Positions 37,846 to 50,179 of a DNA stretch of 64,000 nt are shown here, one piece after another (position 1 is the first letter of the stretch; each line of letters starts with the position of its first letter). Location of the stretch: positions 39,424,025 to 39,488,024 of the forward strand of contig CM067354.1 of NCBI GenBank assembly GCA_034190875.2, written 5' to 3'. Below the pieces are notes generated by a model. That model was not told where the DNA came from and did not search any database. It worked only from the letters and a program-made list of their open reading frames with translations. This DNA is from Urechis unicinctus (Eukaryota > Annelida > Polychaeta > Xenopneusta > Urechidae). The position numbers and the translations under genes were made by a program.

Positions 37846-39644
37846 TATAAATCTAGTATAAACTAACTCACCTGTGAAATTTATTATCAGGCAGATGAGG
37901 GAATGATACAAACGTAGCAAATTCTGCGCGGTCGTTTACGACAACGTTCTTCAAGAGACAACAACCAGAATTCGGAATAGTATTTCGCAAAAAAGCTAGG
38001 AATTAATCGAATATCAATAAAAAACCATAGCAATTAAATTCAGTCCATACTCTCACCTTTGGTGGCTTTAAATTCTTCTCAGTAAATTAAGCATGTTTGT
38101 CAATCTACCAAAAAACGGATGGGTTTTCCTGTTAGACCTACAAGGGTGTACCCGATCGACTGTTGTTCTTTTGGGCTACTCGCACCGTTTGTCCTCAAAG
38201 GCTTTAAGAGCTTATCAGTTTTCTCATTAAATCTAAAATTGGTTTTCGGTTACCAGAAGTGCAACTACGTTTTACGGATCCGCTTGGTTGGGAGTTTATT
38301 GGTCTGTTCGGCATAACCAGCACACAGCATGCTGCAAATCTACGCAAAAAGTGCTTCCAAAACAGTCATTTATAGTCTTTTAGCATTTGCTATAGTGTAG
38401 TAGCAGCAATATTGTTATACATCGTGAAGAAATGGTTTATCGTTGCCATTGGCTGGGTACATTGTTCCAATTTCTCTTCAGTCATCATTACTTATAAAGC
38501 CAAAGTATTGATCTTTTGTTCACATTACACACTAAAACCCGTTATGCCGTATTAATTTGCACTTCTTTATTGCGTAAGTAAACAGATGTGTTCGTCCGAT
38601 TATATGGCGAAGACTAATGTATGTTCTGTCTTGTAGAGTGGTTTTGGGTATCGGATTATAAGGCTGAGTGGTATGGGTTTGTAAATACAATCGTGAGCTC
38701 CAGTTCTTTGATATATGTACAAGGCTGTCGTTTGCGTCTATTGTGGGGCTTTGTTAGGGTGTGAACACTTAACGATCGGCGCTTTGTTTCTAAATATTCA
38801 GTGTATCAACGGATGCTGAAGAATGCAATATGCTGAATGAATGCCTTCACTGTGCTCCTTAATTTATAGAAGAACATGCACAGTGTCAAATTAACACCAC
38901 CTATACATCTCTAGTGATCAAGTGATTGTGATTTAGAAAAAAAACCCGCAACCTTGTTAATGAACGTGCCAAACCATTGTAGTGACTTATGCTAAATTGC
39001 ACTTAAATTCTTTACGGTATGATGGAGATTTCTCGCAACGACAGAAAACCTCAAATCATAACCAGTGGCATAAAAACGAATTGGCTACCAAATTAATGAA
39101 ATAATCGACGTATTAGGCAGAAACTATGTTGATAGCCAATATATCTTTAAGTGAACTCAAGATTTGACAACTTACAGATGAAAGTAGATAATATTCTTCC
39201 TGCAGAAAGCGAGATTGTTTAAAACAGCAGATCTTGTTTGATTGAACCCACAATAAAGTGCAAAATACCTTTAAGGCTAGCAAAAAACAGCGCTTTACGC
39301 AAAATAGGGTTACATCAAATAATTTTTGAACTGATGAACTTGTACAAGTCTTATGAATCAGCTATATGACTGCAACTGCTAGGTGTCATACAAGGATAAT
39401 CTGTAATCGTCGACCTTCCAACCGTTATTGGTGCTCATGTATTTATATTGGTATTGTCAACAGGTGTTCCATTAACTTACATTATGGAGCGACTAAGGCG
39501 TTGCATGAGATGTGTTGAAACATACGAGAGCATATGTGTTCTTCTCATACGACCTCGCATCAGAGCAGCGAACAAAACATAATTTATATCTCCAAATGGA
39601 GTTTCTTTTTAAATGTGATTGCTATATTTGGACGGAATCCTGTA
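37846..39644. other. intergenic or first-intron DNA
   Basis: AT-rich with no supported exon. A strong-looking acceptor (AAATTCTTCTCAG) near 38083 is followed by TAA in phase 0, so it does not continue the frame from 37742. The 65-codon plus-strand frame 38119-38316 is unsupported. Confidence 0.4.
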
Positions 39645-39977
39645 TAAATACATATAAACATATATATTTATATATATAAATATACATATATATGTATATA
39701 TTTATATATATACATATATATAAAATATATATATATACATATATATATATGCATATATATACATATTTATATATACATATATATATATATATTTATTTAT
39801 ATATATACGATGTATATATATACATGTTTATATATGCATATATAAATATATGTATATATATATACATATATATATATATTTATATATATATATATTTATA
39901 TATATATTTATATATGTATATATATAAATAGATATATATACATATATATATAAATATTTATATATATATATTTAAAT
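39645..39977. repeat. interrupted AT satellite
   Basis: Alternating TATATA with frequent TTTATA and TACATA variants, and no unit longer than about 20 bases repeated perfectly. Composition is the same as in the 21-24 kb satellite fields, but no leader or TATG array is attached. The plus-strand frame 39692-39931 is a repeat artefact. Confidence 0.9.
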
Positions 39978-42900
39978 AATCTCGCACAACGATTCGCTTA
40001 AGATTATTTTCACCTTAGCTTTTGTGCTAGATGGTTAAACCTCATATATGCCTCAAATATCCTGCCGATATGACTGACAATTCTGAATTCAAGACCAACA
40101 CGATATAACGCCTGTTTAGAGGCGATAAATGGTTGGACATGTTGTTCTTTAGGCCGTACAAATAGCTCGCAGAATGACCACACGCAATGCATTGTAATGG
40201 AGCTGCACTGAGGACGTTTAGTTTTTAACGATGACAAAACTGTGTCAGGAAACCAGGAAGAAGCCGTAAAGCAAGAATAATGCAACAATAAATCTGCGCT
40301 CAAAAAGCAAGGTTCCGTTGCGACGGCATTAATCATTCGTGTGATTTTCGATTTTAGACATTTTGATGGTACAGCTCATTGTTGTGGCCCAAAAGGGAGT
40401 CAGAGACCTAGTGAGCTACGAGAAGATTCGGAAAAATTAGGTGGGAAAAGTATTGACACGTTGCTACGAACAGGTACGTGAATAAAGTGAGCCGTCAGTC
40501 TTCTAGAACGATGTATTTTGAAAATATTTTGGACAATGCTGGCAGCATAAGCTGCATGACTTCCTCTACAATCTCTACTTACCCGTGGAGTAATATAATT
40601 TGTATGATAGAAGCACCAGGGGTCTTGGTTGTGTCTGCCAATATTCCACGTATGTAAATGTTTATAGACTGTTTGTGTTTGATAAGTCGTACTGTTTTAA
40701 TCACGTTACATAGCCGAACCACTTAACGATTTTTGAAACAAAGGTAATGACTTTGTTAGCGTTCACAAGCACTAAAAGCACTGCTGAGAATCGGCACGTT
40801 TTTTTATCTAAAGTGATGGAGGTAATGCACTTATTCACGCTAGTTTACGAGAAATGCTATCGTGAATCAGGCGGATTTAACTTTGACACAGCTATACATA
40901 ATTGGCGCCTGGTGTCCTCATCAGTTATTTATTAATTATCTTGTATTTTTGGAAAAAAAAAGAGGCACTGGAAAAACTAACGAAGAACAATCAACGCTTT
41001 TACTACACTGCAGCCTGCTACTTTCGGTACGTGTATGCCAAATGCCTGCGCGTTTAGGTTTTATGTGAAATCATTTTATATGTTCTTAGCGGACTATATT
41101 ACATAAGGATGAAGCTACAGCTTTTCCTTACACACGTGGTTAGTTTCTTCATTGCGTTTTACTATAAGTATGTCAATATTAGGCGTTACAAGTGAGATAG
41201 TGTGTTTATCTGTCAGAGGCAGAATCCCTTCTAGATTTATAACACCATTCAATTGACCCAGCCATACTATTTAAAACACACTACCAACCATCTCCCGTAC
41301 ACCTCTGGCGTCTGTACACTATCTGCTGCCCTAATGAGTTACAAACTATAATAATATTACGTTTTTGTTAGAAATTACACCAGCAGCCACCTCAATAAAT
41401 ATTTAAGTGTCGTCCAATCGAACAAGCTGATTTAACGACAACATTCCCGTGCTTAGAACTCGGAGACAGCCACTTAATATAGTAGCTCGCAACAAGAAAA
41501 CCAGGTTTAAGGTATACAGGGAGCTGGTTTTATAATGTTATGTGCATCATTTCATCCGTTTTGCTACATGTCTACATTTACACCAATACAAGCCATGTAT
41601 AAATCAAAACTGAGGGAGGAAATAAATAAGAAATAACCTATGGTAAAATACGTGATTCCGGATATTTTAAAGTGTTATTCTACTAATACTTTTATCTAAA
41701 ATACTTGCGTGGTCAATCGTAAATATTTTTCGAAAGTCAACTATATGCCACATGCCAAAAAATGTCTCAGCAGTCACATAGCCATATTTTCAGCATCATG
41801 GAAATGTTGATGGCGTATGGTTCACATATGTTTTGATAATATGAATAGAGCATGACTTGTCTAACAGCAGCTATGTAGGTATACATCGCGGTAATAAGAT
41901 AACGCGCACTTATACTACGCATGCAATATTGTGGGCAGGTTCATTGCAAACACTTATTAAGTAATCAGGCACAAACTCGTTGTCTCATCTTATTGCATTA
42001 ATTAATTACCTTCTATCCGCTTGGCGGTTGTATTAATCATCCAAGTATACGCAAACTATCGATTTCATTCAACAACCTAGTGATGAGCCAGCTGATCAAT
42101 ATAACGGTGGTTATGTGCAGGCAGATAATAAGAACGACATAACTCTATAAATTTTGCTGCCAAATTGTCAATATTTCCTGAAAGAGAAACAAGTAATAAG
42201 CTATTAGCAACCTGTCCACTATTAGTAATCAAAGGCCACTGCAAGGACAATACAGTAATCAGCTATTCTGGGCTGACCTGAAACGACTCGCTCATACAAT
42301 GGCGCAAATTCAGTATTCAGAGTACCGTTATATTGGCGTTATACTGCAATGAAATGACGCAGTGATTTATCAATGCGGTATTGTATTATGACATGTCAGA
42401 GAAAAGGATTCCTTGATCATATATTATGTCAGTATACAGACATTTTGGTCACTAGATTACACCCAGTATGTTTGCTCTGTCATTGTGAGAGCTCGCGTTA
42501 ACGTTAGCGTTGGCCGCCAGTTATTAGAATGTGTAGTTATGTGCTTAAGTAACTCGTCCCAATATAGTTCACGCGGGATATTTGTTTCGTCTTTCCGCAT
42601 CAAAATATAACTAAATAAGCCAATGTCTAACGTAAACACTGTATTCAATGATCGCCTGATCGTTTGCATTACAACAGATACCCATTGTATCAGAAAAGCT
42701 GAAAAATGTTCCTCTCATGGTGTGAATTCGAGCCGAATTGCAGGTGTAAGTTATTTATTCAAGAGAGAGGTTGTTGACATTGCTTGTCGCTTGAACAAAA
42801 TTGTGCAGTGTTTCATTTAAATACTATTACTCCACCATATTCATTACACCCCGTTGACTTAGATACAGGTATATATTAACCACAGGACGCCTAAATAATA

Positions 42901-44625
42901 TCAGCAACATCCCACCCAATGGTCTACGGCAGGTCACGTGAGTACCACTATCGAGGCGGTAAAATGATGACCGCATGTGCTAGAGTGTTGGTAGTCAAGG
43001 CATCAGAGAAAGCTTGTGATGAGAATGCCTCTATTAGTCATATGTAATAATTGTCATTGAAATAAAGATTACCCAAGAAGGTGATGGTCTGACGCCAATT
43101 AAACTCGGTAACATAACAAGTCCATATCGTTTGATGATCGGAATGTATTAGACATAACCGGCTATGTATACTTTGTGAATTATACTCAAAGAGCCCTCTC
43201 CATTTACTTTAGACCTCGAATTAATCTGCGAAGTTGACATAGCATTTCTACTTGAGCACGATGACAATCGCATCGTTGTGCGTACCATAATGTATATACT
43301 GCCAACTGACATTCTGTATTGTGGGGTCCAGCTTATGGAGCTAAGAAGCTGGGTGACATACAAACCCGAATTATGACACCCGTCATTTATTGACAGTCCC
43401 TATATGATGATATGGATTGAGGGGGCTGAAAACCAAAGTTTATGTATGTTCATGACATCTGTGTTGAATTATCTGAATGCGGCATCCTCTGTGGACGAAA
43501 TCGCGACATGTACAGCAATTACTACACTAAAGCAACAGAAGATGAGGTAGAATCTTGTATTCAGAACCCTCTTTTACCCAACAAAAACAGCTGGTCCCCA
43601 AAGCATATTCCCTGCAGACAAATATAAGACTAGAGCAATCAATCGTTATTATCATTCAGGGCTTCCGCGAGCTATGTTGCTAAATTTTTGCAATGAATTG
43701 GATGGATTTGTCCATTATTTCATTTAAAGAAGTATACCACTATCGCAATATTTCGTTCCAAGGCAACATTAATGAAATTGCAAGAACAAAGGGTAAAACA
43801 CTATTCTTCATAGACAACAGATGGCGTGCAACGGGAATATACAACCTACAAAAACTGATCCGCAGCATTATTGTACTCTTGTATAATGATGCTCAACGCT
43901 TGTACCATATCACGCCACTTATATACCAGATTGTTTAAGTGTACAAATTAAGGCTTACTTCATTATGTTTGACTTCAGTGTCAGTATTATGGAGCAATTG
44001 AGGATTATGAGCAAAACATAAAGTAACGACGTGACAGCGTTAGCGTGAAATTACGGTTAGCAGAGTGCAACTGACAGATCTGTTGCAACGACTTTTTATA
44101 ACCCCGACATCCTCATTTGTCAATATATTTGTATATTTAAGTGCATTAATATATAGGTAATGATAATATTTGAATTTAAAGTCACTTTCAACAACGAGTT
44201 GATATCGCGACGATGATGGATGAGGACGATTGTGGTAATTGGAACCCTTGACCAGACCGCGCTGGCGGGACCAAGGCCTAGCACGGTACAGTTAAGGTAC
44301 CGGGTCAGGTGCATTCCTTTTCAGAAATGGGACAGCCATTTATCATGTTAAGCCGATTCGCGGGGAGCCACGCCTATATTAACCAATCGCATTTAAAGGT
44401 CACATTGAATCTTACTAACAAGACCGATAAGTAAATACGACGACCAGCAAGATTTTATGGCACAATGGCTTTGCATTTTGGATGGCCATATGTCGATCCT
44501 TGCTTGTTGCTCTGAGATATCCCTCGTGTTAAGCAAATCAAATCATTGTTTCTGCTAATGACCGCATAGAAACAACCAGTTGCTGGGCAAACAACTGTAC
44601 ACAATCTATGCGACGTAAAACTACA
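39978..44625. other. intergenic DNA, no supported gene
   Basis: Low-GC unique sequence. The longest frame is 40010-40336 on the minus strand (108 codons), directly beside the AT satellite and without splice or promoter context. Frames 43442-43627 and 43693-43938 on the plus strand have plausible composition but are at chance length. A GC-rich patch at 44235-44315 has a weak tRNA B-box resemblance on the minus strand (GGGTTCCAATTACC) and could be a SINE scrap; I do not call a tRNA. Confidence 0.4.
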
Positions 44626-44668
44626 TGCTTTAATCCGGTGGTATACGTGCTTTAATCGGGTGGTATAC
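44626..44668. repeat. 22-bp tandem duplication
   Basis: TGCTTTAATCCGGTGGTATA and TGCTTTAATCGGGTGGTATA follow each other at a 22-base period with one substitution. It is a simple local duplication, just upstream of the 44697/44996 repeat pair. Confidence 0.85.
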
Positions 44669-44696
44669 AATTATCGCTGTTGTGTTTATCCACATT

Positions 44697-44783
44697 CATA
44701 AAATAAGACGAATTAGATTTGGGGATAACATTTTGGCTGGGAAATTGCAACCAAAACACATTTTACATGGTTCAACTTACAAC
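44697..44783. repeat. about 85 bp direct repeat, copy 1
   Basis: CATAAAATAAGACGAATTAG leads an about 85-base segment that recurs about 295 bases downstream. Both copies contain GATTTGGGGATAA, TTTTGGCT and GTTCAACTT in the same order. Divergence is about 10-15% by eye with one small gap. Confidence 0.85.
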
Positions 44784-44995
44784 AATACAAAGATACGATA
44801 CATTTGACTAAAACTGATGACTATATAGAATCCTACGCCATAGTAAAATCATGGTTAGTTTTGTCAGACGTTCATCTACTAATTTGTACTGGATAATTGA
44901 ATTAATTTACGTAAGATATGCTCCTATTGTGGGTGACAATTGATAAATTACACTAAGTGACAACGCTACATAGTTTTGCAAATGTTATTAATATG

Positions 44996-45075
44996 CATAA
45001 AATCAGACGAATTAGATTTGGGGATAAAATTTTGGCTAGGGAATTTCAAACAAAAGATACCGTTCAACTTTCAAC
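44996..45075. repeat. about 85 bp direct repeat, copy 2
   Basis: Second copy of the 44697-44783 segment, offset 299 bases at the left and 292 at the right. It lies inside a 62-codon plus-strand frame (44957-45145) that copy 1 does not share intact. Whether this is a dispersed element or a local duplication cannot be told from two copies. Confidence 0.85.
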
Positions 45076-45145
45076 ATTAGTCTGGAAACATAGCCTAGAC
45101 TACGCGATCGTCTTGTTTCAATCATCAACTTTGTCCGAGCTATAA

Positions 45146-48100
45146 ATTTCAAGATCTTAAGCAAATATATCAACCATTCTCGGAAAATGGACCCATATAG
45201 CCGCTATGTTCCAAGTAACGTAAAATTGACACGCAGCTGCCCATTCGATACTTGGATTTCATTTATGAACGTTTTTGCTTCAGAGAAAAGTGCCGTAACA
45301 AAGCACAGACATGAATAATTTATTGGTTTGTTGATTCATGGAGCAGCAACGATCACATTTAATGTTAGTCACATGTTGAACGCTCTTGTCACACAGGGCT
45401 AGCAATAGTGGAAAAGAATTGGCGTGTAATAAACTCGAAATATGGCGAAATTATTTGTGAAATTGCCATCCGCATCATATATCGAAATCATATGAACATT
45501 CGGTTGAATTTACATAGCATAGTCGTGCAAATGTCGCATAACCAGAATGGCGGCCAACCTATTATCGTTAAGCATAAGCTGCCTAATACATTCGCGCGTT
45601 GTAGGGTTACATGCATTCGTTAAGCGATGTGTCTGAATATGGACGTATATGTTGTTCGGACAGAAACATAAGTAAACCTTCGTATCATAAGTTTAACCTA
45701 TGTGGAATTATTGGCCCATAATTATTGTCTCAAACATCGATGCCATCAGCATATCAAATGTCGCCAGTTAAGTAATTCTGAACGACAAGGCAAACATTTT
45801 TGGATTGTTCGCCCCCATGTATAAATGCGATCCAAAGGTTATACCAGAGGATCGTTAGACAAAAGCGACTCGCATACAGGCAACCACAAAAGCGCCAGCT
45901 AGATTTACATCCTCATTAACAGCTCTTTTACAAGGCATATGGAACTGTGTCTCACTTTTCTCTATTATCAAATTTCGTTATGTAATAGCGCGCCGTCAAT
46001 GCAGTATTGTATATCTGTTCGTCGATCGGACATGAAAGTGATGGAAAGCAGTGTCATGCGTGTGGTATTTACTCTGCCATCAAATCTCGCAAACGGTGGT
46101 GGTGGATGCAAAAAAAAAAAACCATGAATTAAAATTTCACCTAGAAAAGGACCAATATAGCCTGTTAATGGGAGACGGATGACCTCATATGTTGATAGTT
46201 AAAAGTTGGGCAACATACAGCAGAGTTTGTGTGTTGTTGCAAGCTAAATGTAAGACACGTAAATAATATATCATAAAGTGGATACTCGGATGACATGGAA
46301 TGTACGTGACATTTCAGGATCATTTCTACAAACTTAGGGATATTAATAGTTAAAGTTGACATTAAGCAGAAGCTTGCGCAGTGTATTCGTCTAATTCAGC
46401 ACAACACATAGACTTGTCCTAACCTATGCTATAAATGGCATTCCTTTTTATGCAATGCACCGCGAGCCACTTGGTTTCTAGAACTAACTGCTCGTAGACG
46501 ACACAACTTGTAGATAGCCGACAATAAAGACATAAATCGCAAAAACGCAGCGCATGGTATACCATGATAGCCTACTTCATCCGTAATCATATATTACTAT
46601 CGAACCCACTACAGCGGCCACAATATTATTATTTCCTATTTAATTATGATATCTACCTTACCAGTACGAGCAATTAAAAGCACAAGAAGTGTGTCATATC
46701 TGTCCAAATGACGAAACCGGCTTTCATATTGAGCTTTTCGATCTGGGGTGTTAGCTAAGAATGTGTATTTAATTGCCCATGCGCTAACCAAGGGCAATAT
46801 ACAGAGGTTTACACAACCGTGTCGGTGTGGCATATATCAGGTGGAACAATTCTCACAGTGTAAATCATTTTCATCTGATTTGTGTCGCAATGAATTGCAG
46901 TATGTAATAATAGATTTACGTCCATATGCATTGGCATGGTAACGTGTCTTGATGTCACAGTAATAGTAAACAGCAATAATGAACATTTTAAGGCTCTGTA
47001 TGTGTTTACAGCGTGAGAATAATTGTCAGGTGTATACTTCTGATTACAAAATTTCGTTTTGTTTCATATAACAAATAAAGCCTGTAGAGGTACAACAAGA
47101 GTCAGCAGCCTCAGAGCCCAAGTAACATGCAACTAGTCTCTTTTGTCGGCGCGTGATATGTCAATGTCGAGCCACTCCTGTCCCATCATGATCACATGAG
47201 ATAAAGTAGAATGAACTTACCCGGGTGATTTTTTCAATTGGCTTTTTTCATTATTTTGTAACGTAATTGGCATTAAAATTAGGATATACTAATTTTCTGT
47301 GACTGCTAAAACCAACTAAGAATTGGATCAAACAGTTCAGCTCAAACAATCTACCGCAAATAATGTCGCGTTATGACCTCTGTCAATTGTTTTAATTCTA
47401 TTTGTGTCAGCATATGGGTTAAATCATGTCGAACATTTGCTCATTTCAAGTGCAGTCAGTCATCAACATTGTTGCAAAAAGGGTTAAGTTAAATTGTTCT
47501 TAAGAGTTTCTATGCGGATCTAAGCAGCTACATATAAAGTTCCTCACTTGAGCAAATCTGCCTATTTCGATTAGGCTCAGCCATTGTACGAGTTGTATTT
47601 GTTTTACCGCGGCACCAGTCGTGGTGAGGTATCATTATCAACTATACTGCCTTGTTCACGGTCACATTACTGTTTATATCAGCATTATATTCTCAGATGT
47701 TATTAAACCAATCAAACAGACCTAATGTTAAATTAAAATGCCTCATCGAAGGTGTTGAACTCACATAATGAGAAAAAGTTGAGCCGAAAAAAATAAGCAA
47801 TAAGCATTTAATCAGTTAATGGTGAGTAGTCGCTTAGTTCGGTTGTCTTTAGAAGAGCATTATCAAACCTGGCAATGTTGCCCAAAGTAAACGCACCATA
47901 TTGTTGTAAGGATTGTTTGTTTTGTACTCGTCAAAAGTAATAACAGTTAAGTGATTAACAGCCTACAGCATTCCACAGTTACAAATACCTTTGATTAATA
48001 TTAGAGAAACGGATTTAATGTGCATTGCCGTTATAGAAGAGCGGTGGGAAAAGAGACTCAGCACAAAATTATTCGCAGATAGATGCAACAATAAAAGCCA

Positions 48101-48800
48101 CGTAGCAGTAGTTATTAATGTTTGAATAGTAGCAAAAGGCAGGATCTTCGCCGTCAATATTGGAAATTTCAGCGCTCGGATGTTATCAGATGATATTGGC
48201 GGAAATGGACACAGGTAAATCATTTTGAAGAACATTTTGGCTCTATATGGGATGGGGTTATATTCATATATGCGTTACCGACCATCTGACGGCTGTCGTG
48301 TGGAAAATATAACCACTTATGGGACTGAAGGGTTATAGTATCAATCACACCGTGTACCGAGTCTACATGGGGATCATGTGGGTCAGAGGAGCAGTTCAGA
48401 ATCCGCCTACAAGCAGACACCAGCTATCCTCTTCTTAATAAAAGCAAAACGGCATTATTTCCGTGTACTTTTAACGAATAAAGTATTTGGACTCCTTTCG
48501 GCCTACGTCGGAGTTATCTTGTCAAATCATCACTAAGCAAGCACTTTCTACAAGTATATCAACAGGACCATTAAAACATCTGTAGACTAATACTAAATTG
48601 GTGATGCAGTTCACCATATTCATTTCTCGGGAATAGGTTTTAAAGGTGCATTTCATCAAAAATCATTCGATTTTTAAAAGTTGCTAACTGCAAGAGTATC
48701 TTCAATGGTGCTGACATACGGATTCCAAAGTTGAAATGACCGTATATATTTCTTATTGTTCTTAAATAAACTTTCAATTCCTTATATTTTACGACCCGTC
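45146..48800. other. intergenic DNA, no supported gene
   Basis: AT-rich single-copy sequence with only short frames (at most 90 codons). A run of 11 A at 46110-46120 is the only homopolymer of note. The last 100 bases, before 48826, form the upstream region of the plus-strand candidate gene and show no TATA box. Confidence 0.5.
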
Positions 48801-48825
48801 AAAAATAAGCCTTATTTTGAAGCTC

Positions 48826-48880
48826 ATGAATAATTCATTCCAGAAGCGCAGAAACGTCATCTGTGCCGTTCGCCGCCGGC
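48826..48880 (+). CDS. candidate first coding exon, plus-strand gene
   Basis: From ATG at 48826 the frame reads MNNSFQKRRNVICAVRRR and reaches a consensus donor GTAAGT at 48881 with one base left over (phase 1). The exon lies in a small CpG-rich patch (GTTCGCCGCCGGC) within AT-rich DNA, as at a transcription start. The frame also stays open without splicing for about 50 codons, so an unspliced reading cannot be excluded. The next plus-strand candidate exon at 49480 accepts this phase. The protein is basic at the N-terminus and was not recognised. Confidence 0.4.
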
Positions 48881-49479
48881 GTAAGTCCAGTTTGTACTTT
48901 TTTCATTGCGATAATGTCGGATTGAAAGTTGCGATTTTTATCATCAAAAAATGGGACATAATTTGGACATGCACTTGACAAACTCTATTTTTCTCATATG
49001 AGGTAGGATTGGTTTGCCATTGTATCTATATAAGATCATCATTGAGTAATGTTAGGGGGCACCTTAGATAACTTCTAAACACATAACTTTATGGTTAAAT
49101 GTATCAGACAAAATGATATTTTGTGTTTTGGTCCATTTTTATGATTATAGGCCTATTTTGAATACCCATTGCTAGTTACATAGGAGTACCAAACGGCTCA
49201 AACATTGGCTTGCCCAAACAAAATCTGAGTGACGTTTGACCGCTCTATCATTGGAGGCACCATAGTAGCATGGTAGCCTTTTTTTGTGGAATGTTGACTC
49301 AGTACATGTTTTCGTCAACCGTTATTGATATCAACCTTCGAGGTACGATGATAAAACGAGCAACAAGAGTGAACTCTATTCCCTACTACTACCTTAGCAA
49401 GTCATAGGGACACTCCCCAAACTCGCACCCAAGGTTCTGTTCTCCACACCGATATATATGTATATCTTAATGGAAAGTG
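48881..49479. other. presumed intron 1 of the plus-strand candidate
   Basis: About 600 bases between the donor at 48881 and the acceptor-like AATGGAAAG before 49480. It holds no other open frame of note. The acceptor has only a modest pyrimidine tract, which weakens the intron call. Confidence 0.3.
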
Positions 49480-49674
49480 GCCAAGACTTACGCCTATATA
49501 CCTGATATGGTGGAAGAAAACTTAAGGCGCAGGCAATGCGACAGCATTCACCAGCCACACCCACAAAGCTCTGCTGATGACCCCCGCAACATAAGTCGGA
49601 ACATTGCTCCTCTGCCAGGGCCTTCTATCCAAGAAACAGTTGAGTTGCAGGTGTATCGTTACATAAAAGAATAA
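49480..49674 (+). CDS. candidate terminal exon, unknown protein
   Basis: The open frame reads AKTYAYIPDMVEENLRRRQ, then a Gln/Pro/Ser/Asn-rich segment, and ends in VYRYIKE and TAA at 49672-49674. Composition is hydrophilic, like a disordered region. With the upstream exon at 48826 the phases agree (one base plus two). An internal GTGTAT donor at 49651, after CAG, would give a shorter exon continuing elsewhere. An internal start at ATG 49507 is also possible. No domain was recognised, and no AATAAA follows within 200 bases. It converges with the minus-strand gene whose poly(A) signal is at 49902. Confidence 0.4.
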   Translation, partial: AKTYAYIPDMVEENLRRRQCDSIHQPHPQSSADDPRNISRNIAPLPGPSIQETVELQVYRYIKE

Positions 49675-49901
49675 GATTTAGAAATTTGTTTTTGCTGGAA
49701 TGTACATATCTTTTATTATTCACAATCATATGTGAGCAAATCCAAATTTTAATAGAACTCATGGATTTGGCAAATTAATAATAGATTAACCTATTTTAAT
49801 GTAACTTCTTTATTCATCGGGACTAGAATTGTGGCCATAAAAAGTCAAATATGAAGATAACGTGTCATGACTAACTGACAATGGTAAACCTTGGTAACTA
49901 A

Positions 49902-49907
49902 TTTATT
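49902..49907 (-). terminator. poly(A) signal of the minus-strand gene
   Basis: TTTATT on the plus strand is AATAAA on the minus strand, within TGATGCAATAAATTAG. It lies 225 bases beyond the stop codon at 50132, a normal 3' UTR length. It is the first canonical signal after that stop, which supports the minus-strand gene model. Confidence 0.5.
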
Positions 49908-50131
49908 GCATCATATTTTGTTCTGTGTTTGTAAGACAAAAAATCATTGACTAATATATGAGTGCTCATTACATAACATTCAAACAAATAGACATAAAAA
50001 ATGTTCAGTACAAATAACACCATACGTTTTGTGTAGCTAGGCAATTTCAACACTGGGACAACAATATAATCCACACAAAAATAACAACCAGAAGAATGAG
50101 ATATTTCCTGATTTTAAGAATATTACCTTAT

Positions 50132-50179
50132 CTACTCTTTTAAAAGCCAGTAAACTGTAATAACCCTCCTGTTGCCCTC
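50132..50179 (-). CDS. terminal exon of the minus-strand gene
   Basis: A strong acceptor, CATGGCTTTTTGCAG, is followed in phase 0 by EGNRRVITVYWLLKE and TAG. A 225-base untranslated region then leads to AATAAA. An alternative frame through the same exon (GGQQEGYYSLLAFKR) is also open and would continue past a GTAATA donor-like site, so the C-terminus is not certain. Confidence 0.45.
   Translation of the reverse strand, partial: EGNRRVITVYWLLKE

Noticed and set aside
40010-40336. 108-codon minus-strand frame beside the AT satellite
   Set aside because: Composition is plausible but the length is expected by chance and there is no supporting signal.
44235-44315. Possible tRNA or tRNA-derived SINE on the minus strand
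   Set aside because: A B-box-like word is present, but no matching A box at the right spacing and no cloverleaf could be drawn by eye.
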